Shown here: positions 1-7,034 of the stretch, one piece after another
How positions within the stretch are numbered: the first letter of the stretch is position 1
Layout of the letters: the number at the start of each line of letters is the position of its first letter
NCBI GenBank assembly: GCA_018263575.1
Contig: JAANWX010000078.1
Span: 1 to 39,358, forward strand
Direction: 5' to 3'
Source of the DNA: Chloroflexota bacterium
GTDB taxonomy: Bacteria > Chloroflexota > Anaerolineae > Anaerolineales > UBA11858
DNA length: 39,358 nucleotides
Made by a program: the position numbers and the translations under genes
Notes under the pieces: generated by a model
The model's input: only the letters and a program-made list of their open reading frames with translations
Database searches by the model: none
Told to the model about the DNA's origin: nothing

Positions 1-145
1 ATTACCTGGAGACCTGCGGTCAGGACTAGATGGCTGGTCAGGATGCCGAAGGCATGCTACGCAACACAGCCATATCTCGGTTCATGAGGACATAATTCTA
101 TAAAGATACTTTTGCATACCTACTTAGTTTTTAAAGGAGTTGACA

Positions 146-421
146 ATGGGTCAAGAAATCCGTTTATTCAAAAGCGAAGAACGCAAGAGCCGCGCCGAGG
201 TTAGCGAATTTTTACGCCAGATTGCTGGCAAGCTTGCCGAGGGGACAATCATCTTGCGCCAAGGACAAGAAGAACTCGTTCTGGAGATTCCCACCAACCT
301 GGTCTTGGAGGTTCAGGTAGAGGATGAGGAAAAAGGCTCCAAAGGCATCCAGCACAGCCTTGAGTTGGAAATCAAGTGGTACGACAACGGCGACCAGGGT
401 GGGGCTTTGGAATTAGGCTAA
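146..421 (+). CDS. amphi-Trp domain-containing protein
   Basis: A 91-residue acidic protein matching the short amphi-Trp domain family by overall pattern: an N-terminal EIRLFKSEE strand, a helix with an LRQIAGKLAEG turn, a central ELVLEIP strand and a terminal ELEIKW segment containing the tryptophan. The function of the family is unknown; it is a small single-domain protein. An AAAGGAG ribosome site at 133-139 sits six bases before the ATG at 146. A TTG at 140 is also in frame but touches the ribosome site, so the ATG is preferred. The gene is directly followed by the remnant of a nitroreductase gene, with the join only about 10-20 bases past its stop. No other partner gene is visible because the window starts just upstream. 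Confidence 0.8.
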   Translation: MGQEIRLFKSEERKSRAEVSEFLRQIAGKLAEGTIILRQGQEELVLEIPTNLVLEVQVEDEEKGSKGIQHSLELEIKWYDNGDQGGALELG

Positions 422-431
422 GAAGGGATAG

Positions 432-815
432 TGTAGCCTGCCATGGCACTTCATTGTGGTCGATGAACGTGAACGGCTCAATGCCATTATGGACGTGCAT
501 CCCTATTCTAAGATGTTGGCCCAAGCCCCGCTGGCCATCGTCGTCTGTGGTGAGATCACCATCTCGGACCGCTACTGGCAGCAGGATTGTGCCGCCGCTA
601 CACAGAACATCCTCCTCACAGCCCGAGCCCTGGAGCTGGGGAGCGTGTGGTTGGGTGTCTACCCCAAAGAGGCACGCACGAAGGCGATAACCAAAATCTT
701 CAACTTGCCAAAAAACATTCGCCCCCTGTGCGTCATCGCCGTGGGACATCCGGCACAGGAGAAAGGCCGCGTCGAGCGTTACGAAACTTCCAAGGTGCAC
801 CGCAATCAATGGTAA
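432..815 (+). pseudogene. 5'-truncated nitroreductase family protein
   Basis: The frame encodes the C-terminal two thirds of a small FMN-dependent nitroreductase. It begins at a PWHFIVVDERERL segment (441 onward) that lies about 50 residues inside normal family members, continues through HPYSKMLAQAPLAIVVCG, QDCAAATQNILLTARALELGSVWLGVYP and ends with a normal ERYETSKVHRNQW tail and TAA stop. The N-terminal RRSIR-type FMN-binding segment is missing, and an in-frame TAG at 429-431 closes the frame. A GTG at 456 could start a 119-residue protein, but it would lack much of the flavin site and has no good ribosome site. I read it as a remnant left by a deletion that joined it to the amphi-Trp gene. 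The alternative, translation of a half protein, seems unlikely. Confidence 0.75.
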
Positions 816-822
816 AAGGTTC

Positions 823-974
823 GTAAGCATTCACCTCCCCAGCGGTATAGACTTCAAAAGTCTTCAACACAACGTCTTTGCGCTTAATAGTTCGGAATCC
901 CTCGTGAAAACTTCTCTAAAAGCACTCTCTGAGACTTTTGAAGTTTGTCCTGAGGGAAGGGGCTGAACTATCCT
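823..974. mobile_element. MITE-like 152-bp element, copy A
   Basis: This non-coding element starts with GTAAGCATTCACC and holds a 99-base core (849-947) bounded by inverted repeats AGACTTCAAAAGTCT and GAGACTTTTGAAGTTTG. A second copy with the same total length and the same core length lies at 22802-22953, and a third copy of the core at 25843-25941. The right end of this copy has decayed and no flanking duplication is recognisable. It begins seven bases after the nitroreductase remnant. The GTAA terminus suggests non-autonomous derivatives of an IS66-type transposon, which is an inference. Confidence 0.7.
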
Positions 975-1033
975 TTGGAGCTGGAATATATTTCCTCCAA
1001 ATGAAATCGCCCTGTTAATCCCCGCGTTTTCTG

Positions 1034-1061
1034 TTGACTTTTGCATAGCATTCAGTATAAT
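1034..1061 (+). promoter_or_regulatory. promoter of the serS T-box leader
   Basis: A -35 TTGACT (1034-1039) and a perfect -10 TATAAT (1056-1061) are separated by 16 bases. Transcription should start near 1068, just ahead of the T-box leader. Confidence 0.75.
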
Positions 1062-1067
1062 CAAGCC

Positions 1068-1355
1068 ATACGCTAAAGATTACCACGGAGACAAGTACGC
1101 CCGCCCTCGTTCGAGAGAGTTGCCGGTTGGTGCGAGGCAATACGAGCGGCGCGAGGAAATCCCCTCCGTCGTCCGGTTTCTTACCAGACAATCGCTCCCG
1201 CAGGGATGGCGGCCATAACAAGATAGGGCTTGGCCATCGTAAGGGAGACGGGACCGCCCGTTATCGCGAGGCCAACAAGACCGTACCCACGGTGAATGCA
1301 GGTGGTACCACGAAAACCCCCTCGTCCTGCTAAGAGAGGGGGTTTGTTGTATTTT
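1068..1355 (+). promoter_or_regulatory. T-box riboswitch leader upstream of serS
   Basis: The leader carries the T-box core GGTGGTACCACG (1301-1312), followed directly by a terminator hairpin that can compete with the antiterminator. Upstream lies a Stem I-like segment with an AGAGAG motif near 1113-1118. The family senses uncharged tRNA, and the downstream gene is seryl-tRNA synthetase, so tRNA-Ser is the expected ligand. A UCC serine codon at 1160-1162 (or 1165-1167) within the GAGGAAAUCCCCUCC segment is a plausible specifier, but I could not fold Stem I to decide. Rising uncharged tRNA-Ser would favour readthrough into serS. Confidence 0.9.
1314..1355 (+). terminator. T-box regulated terminator of serS
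   Basis: A 10-bp stem AAACCCCCTC (1314-1323) with GAGGGGGTTT (1336-1345) is followed by a T-rich GTTGTATTTT. Its left arm lies directly after the T-box sequence, as expected for the mutually exclusive terminator/antiterminator pair. Confidence 0.85.
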
Positions 1356-1369
1356 ATCCCGCAAGTCTG

Positions 1370-1407
1370 CAAGTCCCCGGCACTTAGTACAAAGTGCCGG
1401 GGACTTG
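1370..1407. repeat. perfect 16-bp inverted repeat in the serS leader
   Basis: CAAGTCCCCGGCACTT (1370-1385) pairs exactly with AAGTGCCGGGGACTTG (1392-1407). The same left arm recurs at 8434-8449 with a broken right arm, so this is a dispersed palindromic repeat rather than part of the T-box. It sits between the T-box terminator and the serS ribosome site. Confidence 0.75.
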
Positions 1408-1451
1408 CGAAGACCAAAGGACCATAAGATTAGTTTTCGGAGGTACTACCC

Positions 1452-2726
1452 ATGCTAGACATTCAATTATTTCGTGATGACCCACAAAAAATCCGCGAGG
1501 GGCTGCGGAGACGGGGGATGGAAACAGCTCCCGTAGAGAAAGTAATCAGCTTAGACGCCCAACGCCGGGAGCTGCTCCAAGAGGTGGAGTCGCTGCGCGC
1601 GGAACGCAATACTGGCTCTAAGGAAATTGGACGCGCTAAAGACCCTACAGAGCGCCAGGAGAAAATAGAGGCCATGCGGGCCATTGGTAAGCGCATTGAT
1701 GCTTTAGATGAGGAATTGAGCGGCGTAGACCTAGCCCTAGACACGCTCTTGGCCACCTTGCCCAACCTCCCAGACCAAGATGTTCCTCTGGGCGCGGATG
1801 AATCCGAAAACGTGATCATCAAGACCGTGGGCGAGATTCCCAGCTACGATTTCGAGCCCAAGCCCCACTGGGATTTAGGGCCCGAGCTGGGGCTGATCGA
1901 CTTCGAGCGGGGAGTCAAGTTGACCGGTTCCCGTTTTTACGTCCTCAACGGGGCGGGAGCGCGGTTGCAGCGCGCGCTAATCGCCTGGATGCTGGATCTC
2001 CATACCCGCCAGGGATACAGCGAACGCTATTTGCCCTTTGTGGTCAAAGAAGAAACCGTCTTCGCCTCCGGGCAATTGCCCAAGTTCGAGGGCAACCTCT
2101 ACCGCGACCACGAAGATGACCTGTGGCTCGTTCCCACCGCTGAGGTGCCTCTCACCAGCCTGCACCGGGACGAAATTCTCACCAAAGATGACCTCCCCCG
2201 TGCCTACACTGCCTACACAGCCTGTTTCCGCCGCGAGAAAATGAGCGCGGGACGGGACGTGCGGGGCATCAAGCGCGGACATCAATTTGATAAAGTGGAG
2301 ATGTACGTCTTCTGCCAGCCCGAAGAATCGGAGGCCTTTTTCCAAAAGATGATGGCTGACGCCGAGCAAGTTTGTGCCGAGCTGGGGTTGCCGTATCGCG
2401 TCAATCAACTTTGCACAGGCGACCTGGGTTTCGCGGCCGCTATTACCTACGACATCGAAGTATGGGCTGCGGGCTGCCAGGAGTGGCTGGAAGTTTCCTC
2501 AGTTTCTAATGTGAGAGATTTCCAGGCCCGCCGCGCCGCGGTCCGCTACCGCCCTGAGGAGGGGAAGGGCACCCGCTATGTCCACACCCTGAACGGCTCC
2601 GGCCTGGGCCTGCCGCGCACGCTCATCGCCATCCTCGAGAATTACCAGCAGGCGGATGGCTCGGTGGTGGTTCCGGAGGTTCTCCGTCCCTGGATGGGAG
2701 GACAGGCTGTAATCAGTGAGCAGTGA
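1452..2726 (+). CDS. serS: seryl-tRNA synthetase
   Basis: A cytoplasmic class II aminoacyl-tRNA synthetase that charges tRNA-Ser (and tRNA-Sec where present). The 424-residue length is normal. An N-terminal coiled-coil tRNA-binding arm (about residues 1-110, rich in [16 protein letters not shown]-type helix) precedes the catalytic core. Motif 2 is visible as [28 protein letters not shown], which includes the ATP-binding arginines, and motif 3 as [18 protein letters not shown]. The ATG at 1452 follows a GGAGGT ribosome site at 1439-1444. The upstream T-box leader makes expression respond to tRNA-Ser charging. The gene is apparently monocistronic, followed by repeat-rich intergenic DNA. Confidence 0.98.
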   Translation: MLDIQLFRDDPQKIREGLRRRGMETAPVEKVISLDAQRRELLQEVESLRAERNTGSKEIGRAKDPTERQEKIEAMRAIGKRIDALDEELSGVDLALDTLLATLPNLPDQDVPLGADESENVIIKTVGEIPSYDFEPKPHWDLGPELGLIDFERGVKLTGSRFYVLNGAGARLQRALIAWMLDLHTRQGYSERYLPFVVKEETVFASGQLPKFEGNLYRDHEDDLWLVPTAEVPLTSLHRDEILTKDDLPRAYTAYTACFRREKMSAGRDVRGIKRGHQFDKVEMYVFCQPEESEAFFQKMMADAEQVCAELGLPYRVNQLCTGDLGFAAAITYDIEVWAAGCQEWLEVSSVSNVRDFQARRAAVRYRPEEGKGTRYVHTLNGSGLGLPRTLIAILENYQQADGSVVVPEVLRPWMGGQAVISEQ

Positions 2727-2783
2727 ACAGTTTTCAGTGAAACAAGGGATAACGAGGGTTTTACGGTGTTGCCTCCGGCACGC

Positions 2784-2808
2784 ACTAGCCTATGGGCTGT
2801 ACACCGTA
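2784..2808 (+). repeat. 25-bp dispersed repeat, copy 1
   Basis: The 25 bases running from ACTAGCCTATGGGCTG to ACACCGTA recur at 29395-29419 on the opposite strand with one mismatch. The surrounding 2760-2860 region is a string of short palindromes and carries no convincing gene. Confidence 0.65.
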
Positions 2809-2866
2809 GAGCGAGCCCACGGGCTAGTGCCATGGGCACGCCTACGGCGCAACCGAGCGGTTCGGT

Positions 2867-2922
2867 GAGACACCTTCACCATCATCGGTGGAGACACCTT
2901 CACCATCATCGGTGGGGACACC
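2867..2922 (+). repeat. 24-bp tandem repeat, 2.3 copies
   Basis: Two identical 24-base units (2867-2890 and 2891-2914), each starting GAGACACCTTCACC and ending CATCATCGGTG, are followed by a partial third unit GGGACACC. They lie in the gap between serS and the DUF456 gene. A related GTGAAGGTGTCC sequence occurs inverted near 33244-33255. Confidence 0.85.
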
Positions 2923-2988
2923 AACACGATCGCCGCGTTTCCATGCCACTTGCCCCCTGCTACTTGCCACATTCAACAAGGAGTAACC

Positions 2989-3486
2989 ATGCCGCAATGG
3001 CTAGAAGTATCATTTAACGTCTTCATTCTCCTAGTAATGCTGGGTGGGTTATTATTGAGTCTATTGCCCATCGTCCCCGGCGCGCTGATCATTTGGTTGG
3101 CAGCCCTGGTGTACGGTTTGGTGGCCGGGTTTGGAACGTTGGGCGCGTGGCTCTTTGTCTTTCTCACCCTTCTTGCCATTGCCGCCATGCTGATAGACAA
3201 TGTCCTCATGGGTACTAAGGCCCGCCAGGCGGGCGCAAGTTGGTACGCGATTGCCTTGGCCGTTCTCGCCGGTCTGATTGGCTCTTTTGTCTTTCCCCCT
3301 TTGGGCGGGTTAATCGCCGCGCCCATTGCCCTTTACCTGGTTGAGTTTGCCCGTTCGAAAGCCGCCGACCAGGCCTGGGAAATTACCAAGGGGTTGTTGA
3401 CGGGTTGGGGACTCTCGGCCCTGGCACGTTTTGGGATTGCGCTGGTGATGATCATGGCCTGGGGGATTTGGGCCTACACAGGGTAA
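2989..3486 (+). CDS. DUF456 family membrane protein
   Basis: A 165-residue, very hydrophobic protein with about five predicted membrane segments. The sequence pattern (LPIVPGALIIWLAALVYGL near the N-terminus, then LIDNVLMGTKARQAGAS, then GSFVFPPLGGLIAAPIALYLVEF) fits the DUF456 family, an inner-membrane family of unknown function. The ATG at 2989 follows an AAGGAG site at 2978-2983. The frame is open to 2950, but that longer start lacks a ribosome site. It faces trpB across a shared terminator. Confidence 0.85.
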   Translation: MPQWLEVSFNVFILLVMLGGLLLSLLPIVPGALIIWLAALVYGLVAGFGTLGAWLFVFLTLLAIAAMLIDNVLMGTKARQAGASWYAIALAVLAGLIGSFVFPPLGGLIAAPIALYLVEFARSKAADQAWEITKGLLTGWGLSALARFGIALVMIMAWGIWAYTG

Positions 3487-3621
3487 ACGTGTAACTGCCG
3501 GGGGAGGGAATGGTCACTGAACAAAGAATGGCCAACTCCGGGTTTAACCGGTTGCTACGGCGGGAAGATGCTGGGACCCTGCAGATTGTCCCCGCGCGGG
3601 AAGTGGGTCACGGTATCCCCC

Positions 3622-3665
3622 AAAAAAGGTGACAGTCACTATTAAGAGCGACTGCCACCTTTTTC
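3622..3665. terminator. bidirectional intrinsic terminator
   Basis: AAAAAAGGTGACAGTC (3622-3637) pairs with GACTGCCACCTTTTT (3650-3664) apart from one mismatch. A-runs and T-runs on both sides suit it to ending both the DUF456 transcript and the convergent trpB transcript. Confidence 0.85.
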
Positions 3666-3668
3666 TGG

Positions 3669-4850
3669 TTAAAGCAGGTTCTCAAAAACGTTTTCCACGT
3701 CTTTGTCGCCGCGCCCCGAAAGGTTGATGACTACAACCTGGTCGGGGTTTTGGTATTTACCGTGCGCCTGGAAGAGATAGGCCACCGCGTGAGCAGTTTC
3801 CAGGGCGGGGATGATGCCCTCGAGACGGGAGAGGTTGAGGAGGGCGTCGACGGCTTCTTTATCCGTAGCCTCGCCCAGCGTGAGACGCCCGTTTTCTTTG
3901 AGCATGCTCAAAATTGGACTGATGCCGGGATAATCCAAACCGGAGGCGGCGCTATACGATTCTTTGATGTTGCCTTCGTCATCTTGGAGCACCAAAGTTT
4001 TGTAGCCGTGAATGGTATCTGCTTTTCCTGTGCCAAGGGCGAGGCCATGCTTGCCGGTTTCCGCACCAAGCCCGGCAGGTTCGACGCTGACCAGTTCCAC
4101 ATTCTCGTCGGGGATGAAGGCCGTGAACGCGCCCAGGGCATTGCTTCCGCCGCCCGCGCAGGCAATGACAGCCTGGGGGAGTTTGCCTTCTTTGGCTAGG
4201 ATTTGTTCTTTGATCTCTTCGCCGATGATTTGTTGGAAATCACGCACCATGGTGGGATAAGGGTGGGGTCCTACGGCGGAGCCTAAGAGGTAGTAGGAAT
4301 TTACGCTGTCCTGCGCGTAGTTAACGAGGGCTACGTCCACGGCGTCCTTGAGCGTTCCCTGCCCATCGGAGACAGGGACAACCCGCGCGCCGAGGGATTT
4401 CATACGATAGACGTTGGGTTTTTGGGCATTGATGTCTCGCACGCCCATGTAAATGTCGCAATCCATGTTGAGGTAGGCGGCAATGGTGGCGGTGGCGACT
4501 CCGTGCTGCCCGGCTCCGGTTTCAGCGATGAGTTTTTTCTTGCCCAAGGCTTTGGCCACCAATCCTTGCCCAATGACATTGTTGATTTTATGCGCGCCGG
4601 TGTGGTTTAGGTCTTCACGCTTGAGGTAGATTTTGGCGCCACCAAGCTCAGCGGTCAGCCTTTCGGCAAAGTAGAGCAGGCTGGGGCGTCCGGCATAGTT
4701 TTTATAAAGTTCTTTTAGTTCTTCCTGAAAGGCTTGTGAAGCTTTGAGTTCAGCGTATTTTTCGGCCAGTTCGTTCAGGATAGCGGCCAATCCCTCGGGG
4801 AGGTAGGTGCCGCCAAATTTTCCAAATGTCCCGTTCAATTTTGTGTTCAT
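3669..4850 (-). CDS. trpB: tryptophan synthase beta chain
   Basis: A PLP-dependent enzyme that condenses indole with L-serine to give L-tryptophan. The 393-residue length and the conserved blocks (FGKFGGTYLPEGL at the N-terminus, KREDLNHTGAHKINN with the PLP lysine, ETGAGQHGVATA, GGGSNALG phosphate loop, SGRGDKD near the C-terminus) place it in the TrpB1 class that normally partners with TrpA. No trpA or other trp gene is next to it, so TrpA is either elsewhere or the enzyme works on free indole. The ATG at 4850 follows AAAGGAA. A tryptophan T-box leader lies upstream. Confidence 0.97.
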   Translation of the reverse strand: MNTKLNGTFGKFGGTYLPEGLAAILNELAEKYAELKASQAFQEELKELYKNYAGRPSLLYFAERLTAELGGAKIYLKREDLNHTGAHKINNVIGQGLVAKALGKKKLIAETGAGQHGVATATIAAYLNMDCDIYMGVRDINAQKPNVYRMKSLGARVVPVSDGQGTLKDAVDVALVNYAQDSVNSYYLLGSAVGPHPYPTMVRDFQQIIGEEIKEQILAKEGKLPQAVIACAGGGSNALGAFTAFIPDENVELVSVEPAGLGAETGKHGLALGTGKADTIHGYKTLVLQDDEGNIKESYSAASGLDYPGISPILSMLKENGRLTLGEATDKEAVDALLNLSRLEGIIPALETAHAVAYLFQAHGKYQNPDQVVVINLSGRGDKDVENVFENLL

Positions 4851-4866
4851 GGTTTTCGTTCCTTTT

Positions 4867-4910
4867 TTGGTTGGTTAGTTAGTTAGTTAGTTAGTTGGTT
4901 AGTTAGTTGG
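4867..4910 (-). repeat. tetranucleotide tandem repeat in trpB leader
   Basis: Eleven consecutive TTRG units (TTGG or TTAG on the plus strand, CTAA/CCAA in the trpB mRNA) lie immediately upstream of the trpB ribosome site and downstream of the T-box terminator. A run this regular could vary in length by slippage and would form an unstructured leader. Confidence 0.9.
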
Positions 4911-5001
4911 GCGGGTAGTCAGTTCTACCCCAATATTTTGGACAGACACGGATTTGATTATTTTTTCTTCATAGCACCAGACCTCCTTTGGGTAGGGAAT
5001 T

Positions 5002-5042
5002 AAAAAAGCCTTCTCACGTCTCAGGGACGAGAGAAGGCTTCC
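5002..5042 (-). terminator. T-box regulated terminator of trpB
   Basis: On the minus strand AAGCCTTCTC (5031-5040) pairs with GAGAAGGCTT (5007-5016), followed by a T run. It directly abuts the T-box core, as in other T-box leaders. Confidence 0.85.
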
Positions 5043-5090
5043 GTGGTGCCACCCTGGTTAAGCTGCGTTGTGCGTATACCTTCCTTGCTT

Positions 5091-5121
5091 AAAGAAAAAA
5101 CCCGTTGTGATGCAACGGGTT
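5091..5121 (-). terminator. second terminator-like hairpin inside the trpB T-box leader
   Basis: On the minus strand AACCCGTTG, loop CATCA, and CAACGGGTT form a perfect 9-bp stem followed by TTTTCTTT. It lies where Stem III of a T-box leader would be, upstream of the antiterminator, yet has the form of a complete intrinsic terminator. Confidence 0.6.
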
Positions 5122-5382
5122 GGTTGTCTTCTAAGCCCTCGAAGGCCAGCTTCACTTTTTAGCAGTCTTGCAATTTCAAGTTTGCGTCAACTACTTTACC
5201 ATGGTAACGGTGGTACTTCCGGCGCAACTACTTGCTGATTGTGTACAGCGTTCATATTGCAATTCCGAGACCCATTCAATGCCAGCTTGCACGCGAGGTT
5301 TCCACCAATCTCTCGCTCTCTATAGCGCCGTTCTGACACCTACTCCTTCTCTTCGCTATTTTTCGTTTATTTAATTGGGTAC

Positions 5383-5412
5383 TTTATATCATGTTAACCG
5401 ATTTTGCGTCAA
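5383..5412 (-). promoter_or_regulatory. promoter of the trpB T-box leader
   Basis: On the minus strand a -35 TTGACG (5407-5412) and a -10 TATAAA (5383-5388) are separated by 18 bases. Transcription should begin near 5376, just before Stem I of the T-box. Confidence 0.7.
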
Positions 5413-5513
5413 GGGAAGTGGGGGGCACCTCCCTCAAATTCGACATCTTTTCGTCGCATTTGGGGGAGGCTGGGTGGGGGCACGGGTTTCCAACAACCTT
5501 TGAGTGCTCCCGT

Positions 5514-5560
5514 CTTAGTGGTCTGATTGGTCGGAGTGGTCTTAGGGGTCTGATTGGTCC
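5514..5560. repeat. 9-bp period tandem repeat
   Basis: On the minus strand five successive 9-base units of the form GACCNNTNN alternate ACCAATCA, ACCCCTAA and ACCACTCC variants. They also make two 18-base near-identical copies 27 bases apart (5515-5532 and 5542-5559). The repeat lies just downstream of the rpoD stop codon. Confidence 0.75.
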
Positions 5561-5572
5561 CCCCCAATCCAC

Positions 5573-6778
5573 TCACTTAAAAAGATACGACATAAGCTTG
5601 TCCTGAATACGAGGATTGCGCAGCCGACGCAAGGCTTGGGCCTCAATTTGGCGAATGCGTTCTCGCGTGACACCCATCTTTTGCCCGACCTCATTAAGGG
5701 TCAGACGCTCGCAGTTCAGGCCATAGCGCATTTCTAGTATGCGCATTTCGCGCGGGGGAAGTTCAGCGAGCGCTTCTTGAATGTGTTCATTAAATAGGGA
5801 GCTAGAGGCTTCTTCCTCAGGTGAAACACTCTCATTATCGGGGATAAAATCACCTAATTGCGCATCGTCCTCTTTTCCGGTCGGCATTTCCAGGGAAAGA
5901 GGCCGCCGTGCATGCTTCATCATATTATGCACATCTTCCGGAGAGACATCTAGGGCCTCGGCAAGTTCAACCCGGGAAGGATCACGGTTTAAATTTTGCT
6001 TGAGTTGGTTTTGCATGCGAAACATCTTGTTGATTTTATCGCCCATGTGAACGGGGACGCGAATTGTCCGGCCCTGATCTGCGATTGCCCGCGAGATAGC
6101 TTGGCGAATCCACCAGGTGGCGTACGTGCTGAACTTATGACCTCGGGAACGTTCGAATTTGAGCGCGGCACGCATCATGCCCACATTCCCTTCTTGGATC
6201 AGATCAAGAAACGAGACCCCACGGCCCACATATTTTTTAGCGATACTGATCACTAGCCTCGTGTTGGCCTTCATCAGATGTTCGAAAGCAGCATCGCCAT
6301 CATTCACGATTTCAATAAGCTCTTGCCATTCTTCTTGATCACTGTATTCTTCTTCTGCTATTTTTTTCTGTGCCTCGCGCCCATCATTGATGCGCTGCGT
6401 GAGATCTTGTTCTTCCTCCCTCGTCAGGAGAGGAACTTTCCCGGCCTCTTTAATATAAAGCCCTACGGAGTCTTTTGTGCTGATATTAGCAATTGTGTCT
6501 TCCTCTTCGTACGCCAACTCGCCATTTCCTGAATCAAGTTCTGGGTCCTCTTCCAGGGATAATTCTTCTACTTCTTCCTCGTCTTCTACATAAGGAATAT
6601 CCGCGCTGAGGAGCGCAGCAAATGCTTTTTCTAATTGATCGACATCTTTTTCAGCCTCCGGATATAAATCCGAAATATCGTCCATGGTAACATACCCATT
6701 CTCTTGACCTAATTGAAGCAAGTGAGCAATAGGATAATTATCGTTGCGTTTTCCATCAATTCTTTCCTTTTTATTCAT
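5573..6778 (-). CDS. rpoD: RNA polymerase primary sigma factor (sigma-70 family)
   Basis: The 401-residue protein directs RNA polymerase to housekeeping promoters. An N-terminal region 1.1-like segment (ending near [11 protein letters not shown]) and an acidic linker precede region 1.2 ([21 protein letters not shown]). Region 2 contains [30 protein letters not shown] and [17 protein letters not shown], and region 3 contains [13 protein letters not shown]. Region 4 contains [15 protein letters not shown] and a helix-turn-helix [24 protein letters not shown], ending in the usual short tail. The ATG at 6778 has a GGAGG site at 6782-6786. The frame extends further upstream, but without support. 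It appears monocistronic, and the leader has a hairpin that could attenuate it. Confidence 0.96.
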   Translation of the reverse strand: MNKKERIDGKRNDNYPIAHLLQLGQENGYVTMDDISDLYPEAEKDVDQLEKAFAALLSADIPYVEDEEEVEELSLEEDPELDSGNGELAYEEEDTIANISTKDSVGLYIKEAGKVPLLTREEEQDLTQRINDGREAQKKIAEEEYSDQEEWQELIEIVNDGDAAFEHLMKANTRLVISIAKKYVGRGVSFLDLIQEGNVGMMRAALKFERSRGHKFSTYATWWIRQAISRAIADQGRTIRVPVHMGDKINKMFRMQNQLKQNLNRDPSRVELAEALDVSPEDVHNMMKHARRPLSLEMPTGKEDDAQLGDFIPDNESVSPEEEASSSLFNEHIQEALAELPPREMRILEMRYGLNCERLTLNEVGQKMGVTRERIRQIEAQALRRLRNPRIQDKLMSYLFK

Positions 6779-6799
6779 ATGCCTCCATTTCAGTTCACC

Positions 6800-6829
6800 A
6801 AAAACCATCCAACTTATGCGTTGGATGGT
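6800..6829 (-). terminator. terminator-like hairpin in the rpoD leader
   Basis: On the minus strand ACCATCCAAC, loop GCATAA and GTTGGATGGT form a perfect 10-bp stem followed by TTTT. It sits about 20 bases upstream of the rpoD start. It may attenuate rpoD or end an unseen upstream transcript. Confidence 0.5.
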
Positions 6830-6932
6830 CACCAAAATCAATACGTATATATATCATAACATAAATTTCATCGAGGAAAACCTTGTTTTTGAATACAAGA
6901 GAGTTGCATATTAGTTTTTCGACCCATCTCAC

Positions 6933-6962
6933 CTGACTCTTATGAGCATATCCTGATATAAT
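6933..6962 (+). promoter_or_regulatory. probable mscL promoter
   Basis: A perfect -10 TATAAT (6957-6962) is preceded at 18 bases by a weaker -35 CTGACT (6933-6938). A short palindrome with GGCGGGT and ACCCGCC arms (6976-6995) lies between this promoter and the mscL ribosome site. Confidence 0.5.
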
Positions 6963-6975
6963 TCCAGCTATCTTT

Positions 6976-6999
6976 GGCGGGTAGGGAAACCCGCCCTAC
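6976..6999. repeat. short GTAGGG/GGCGGGT palindrome
   Basis: GGCGGGT (6976-6982) pairs with ACCCGCC (6989-6995), and GTAGGG pairs with CCCTAC in a shifted fold. The same GTAGGGCGGGTT/AACCCGCC vocabulary recurs at 29490 and 33127, so this is probably a minimal member of that dispersed family. Confidence 0.5.
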
Positions 7000-7034
7000 G
7001 TTGGAACGGAATGGTTCACTTACTTGGAGGAGCT

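Larger units (their letters stand above)
5000..5376 (-). promoter_or_regulatory. tryptophan T-box riboswitch leader of trpB
   Basis: On the minus strand the leader contains the T-box core AGGGTGGCACCACGG (5041-5055) next to a strong terminator. Far upstream is a Stem I-like segment with GAGAGCGAGAGATTGGTGGAAACC and then ATTGAATGGGTCTCGG. In that loop a UGG tryptophan codon (5272-5274) stands where the specifier is expected after GAA. Family knowledge and the downstream trpB gene both point to tRNA-Trp as ligand. Uncharged tRNA-Trp should pair with the T-box bulge and allow readthrough. Confidence 0.9.

Noticed and set aside
1-139. Nested palindrome near 29-75 considered as a structured RNA
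   Set aside because: The ATGGCTG/CAGCCAT and ATGCCGAAGGCAT pairs are short and the region is cut by the window edge; not enough to call.
372-830. 152-codon minus-strand frame opposite the nitroreductase remnant
   Set aside because: It mirrors the clearly recognisable nitroreductase sequence on the plus strand and has no family features.
2867-2922. Tandem 24-bp repeat considered as a CRISPR remnant
   Set aside because: The units are directly abutting with no spacers, and no cas gene is present.
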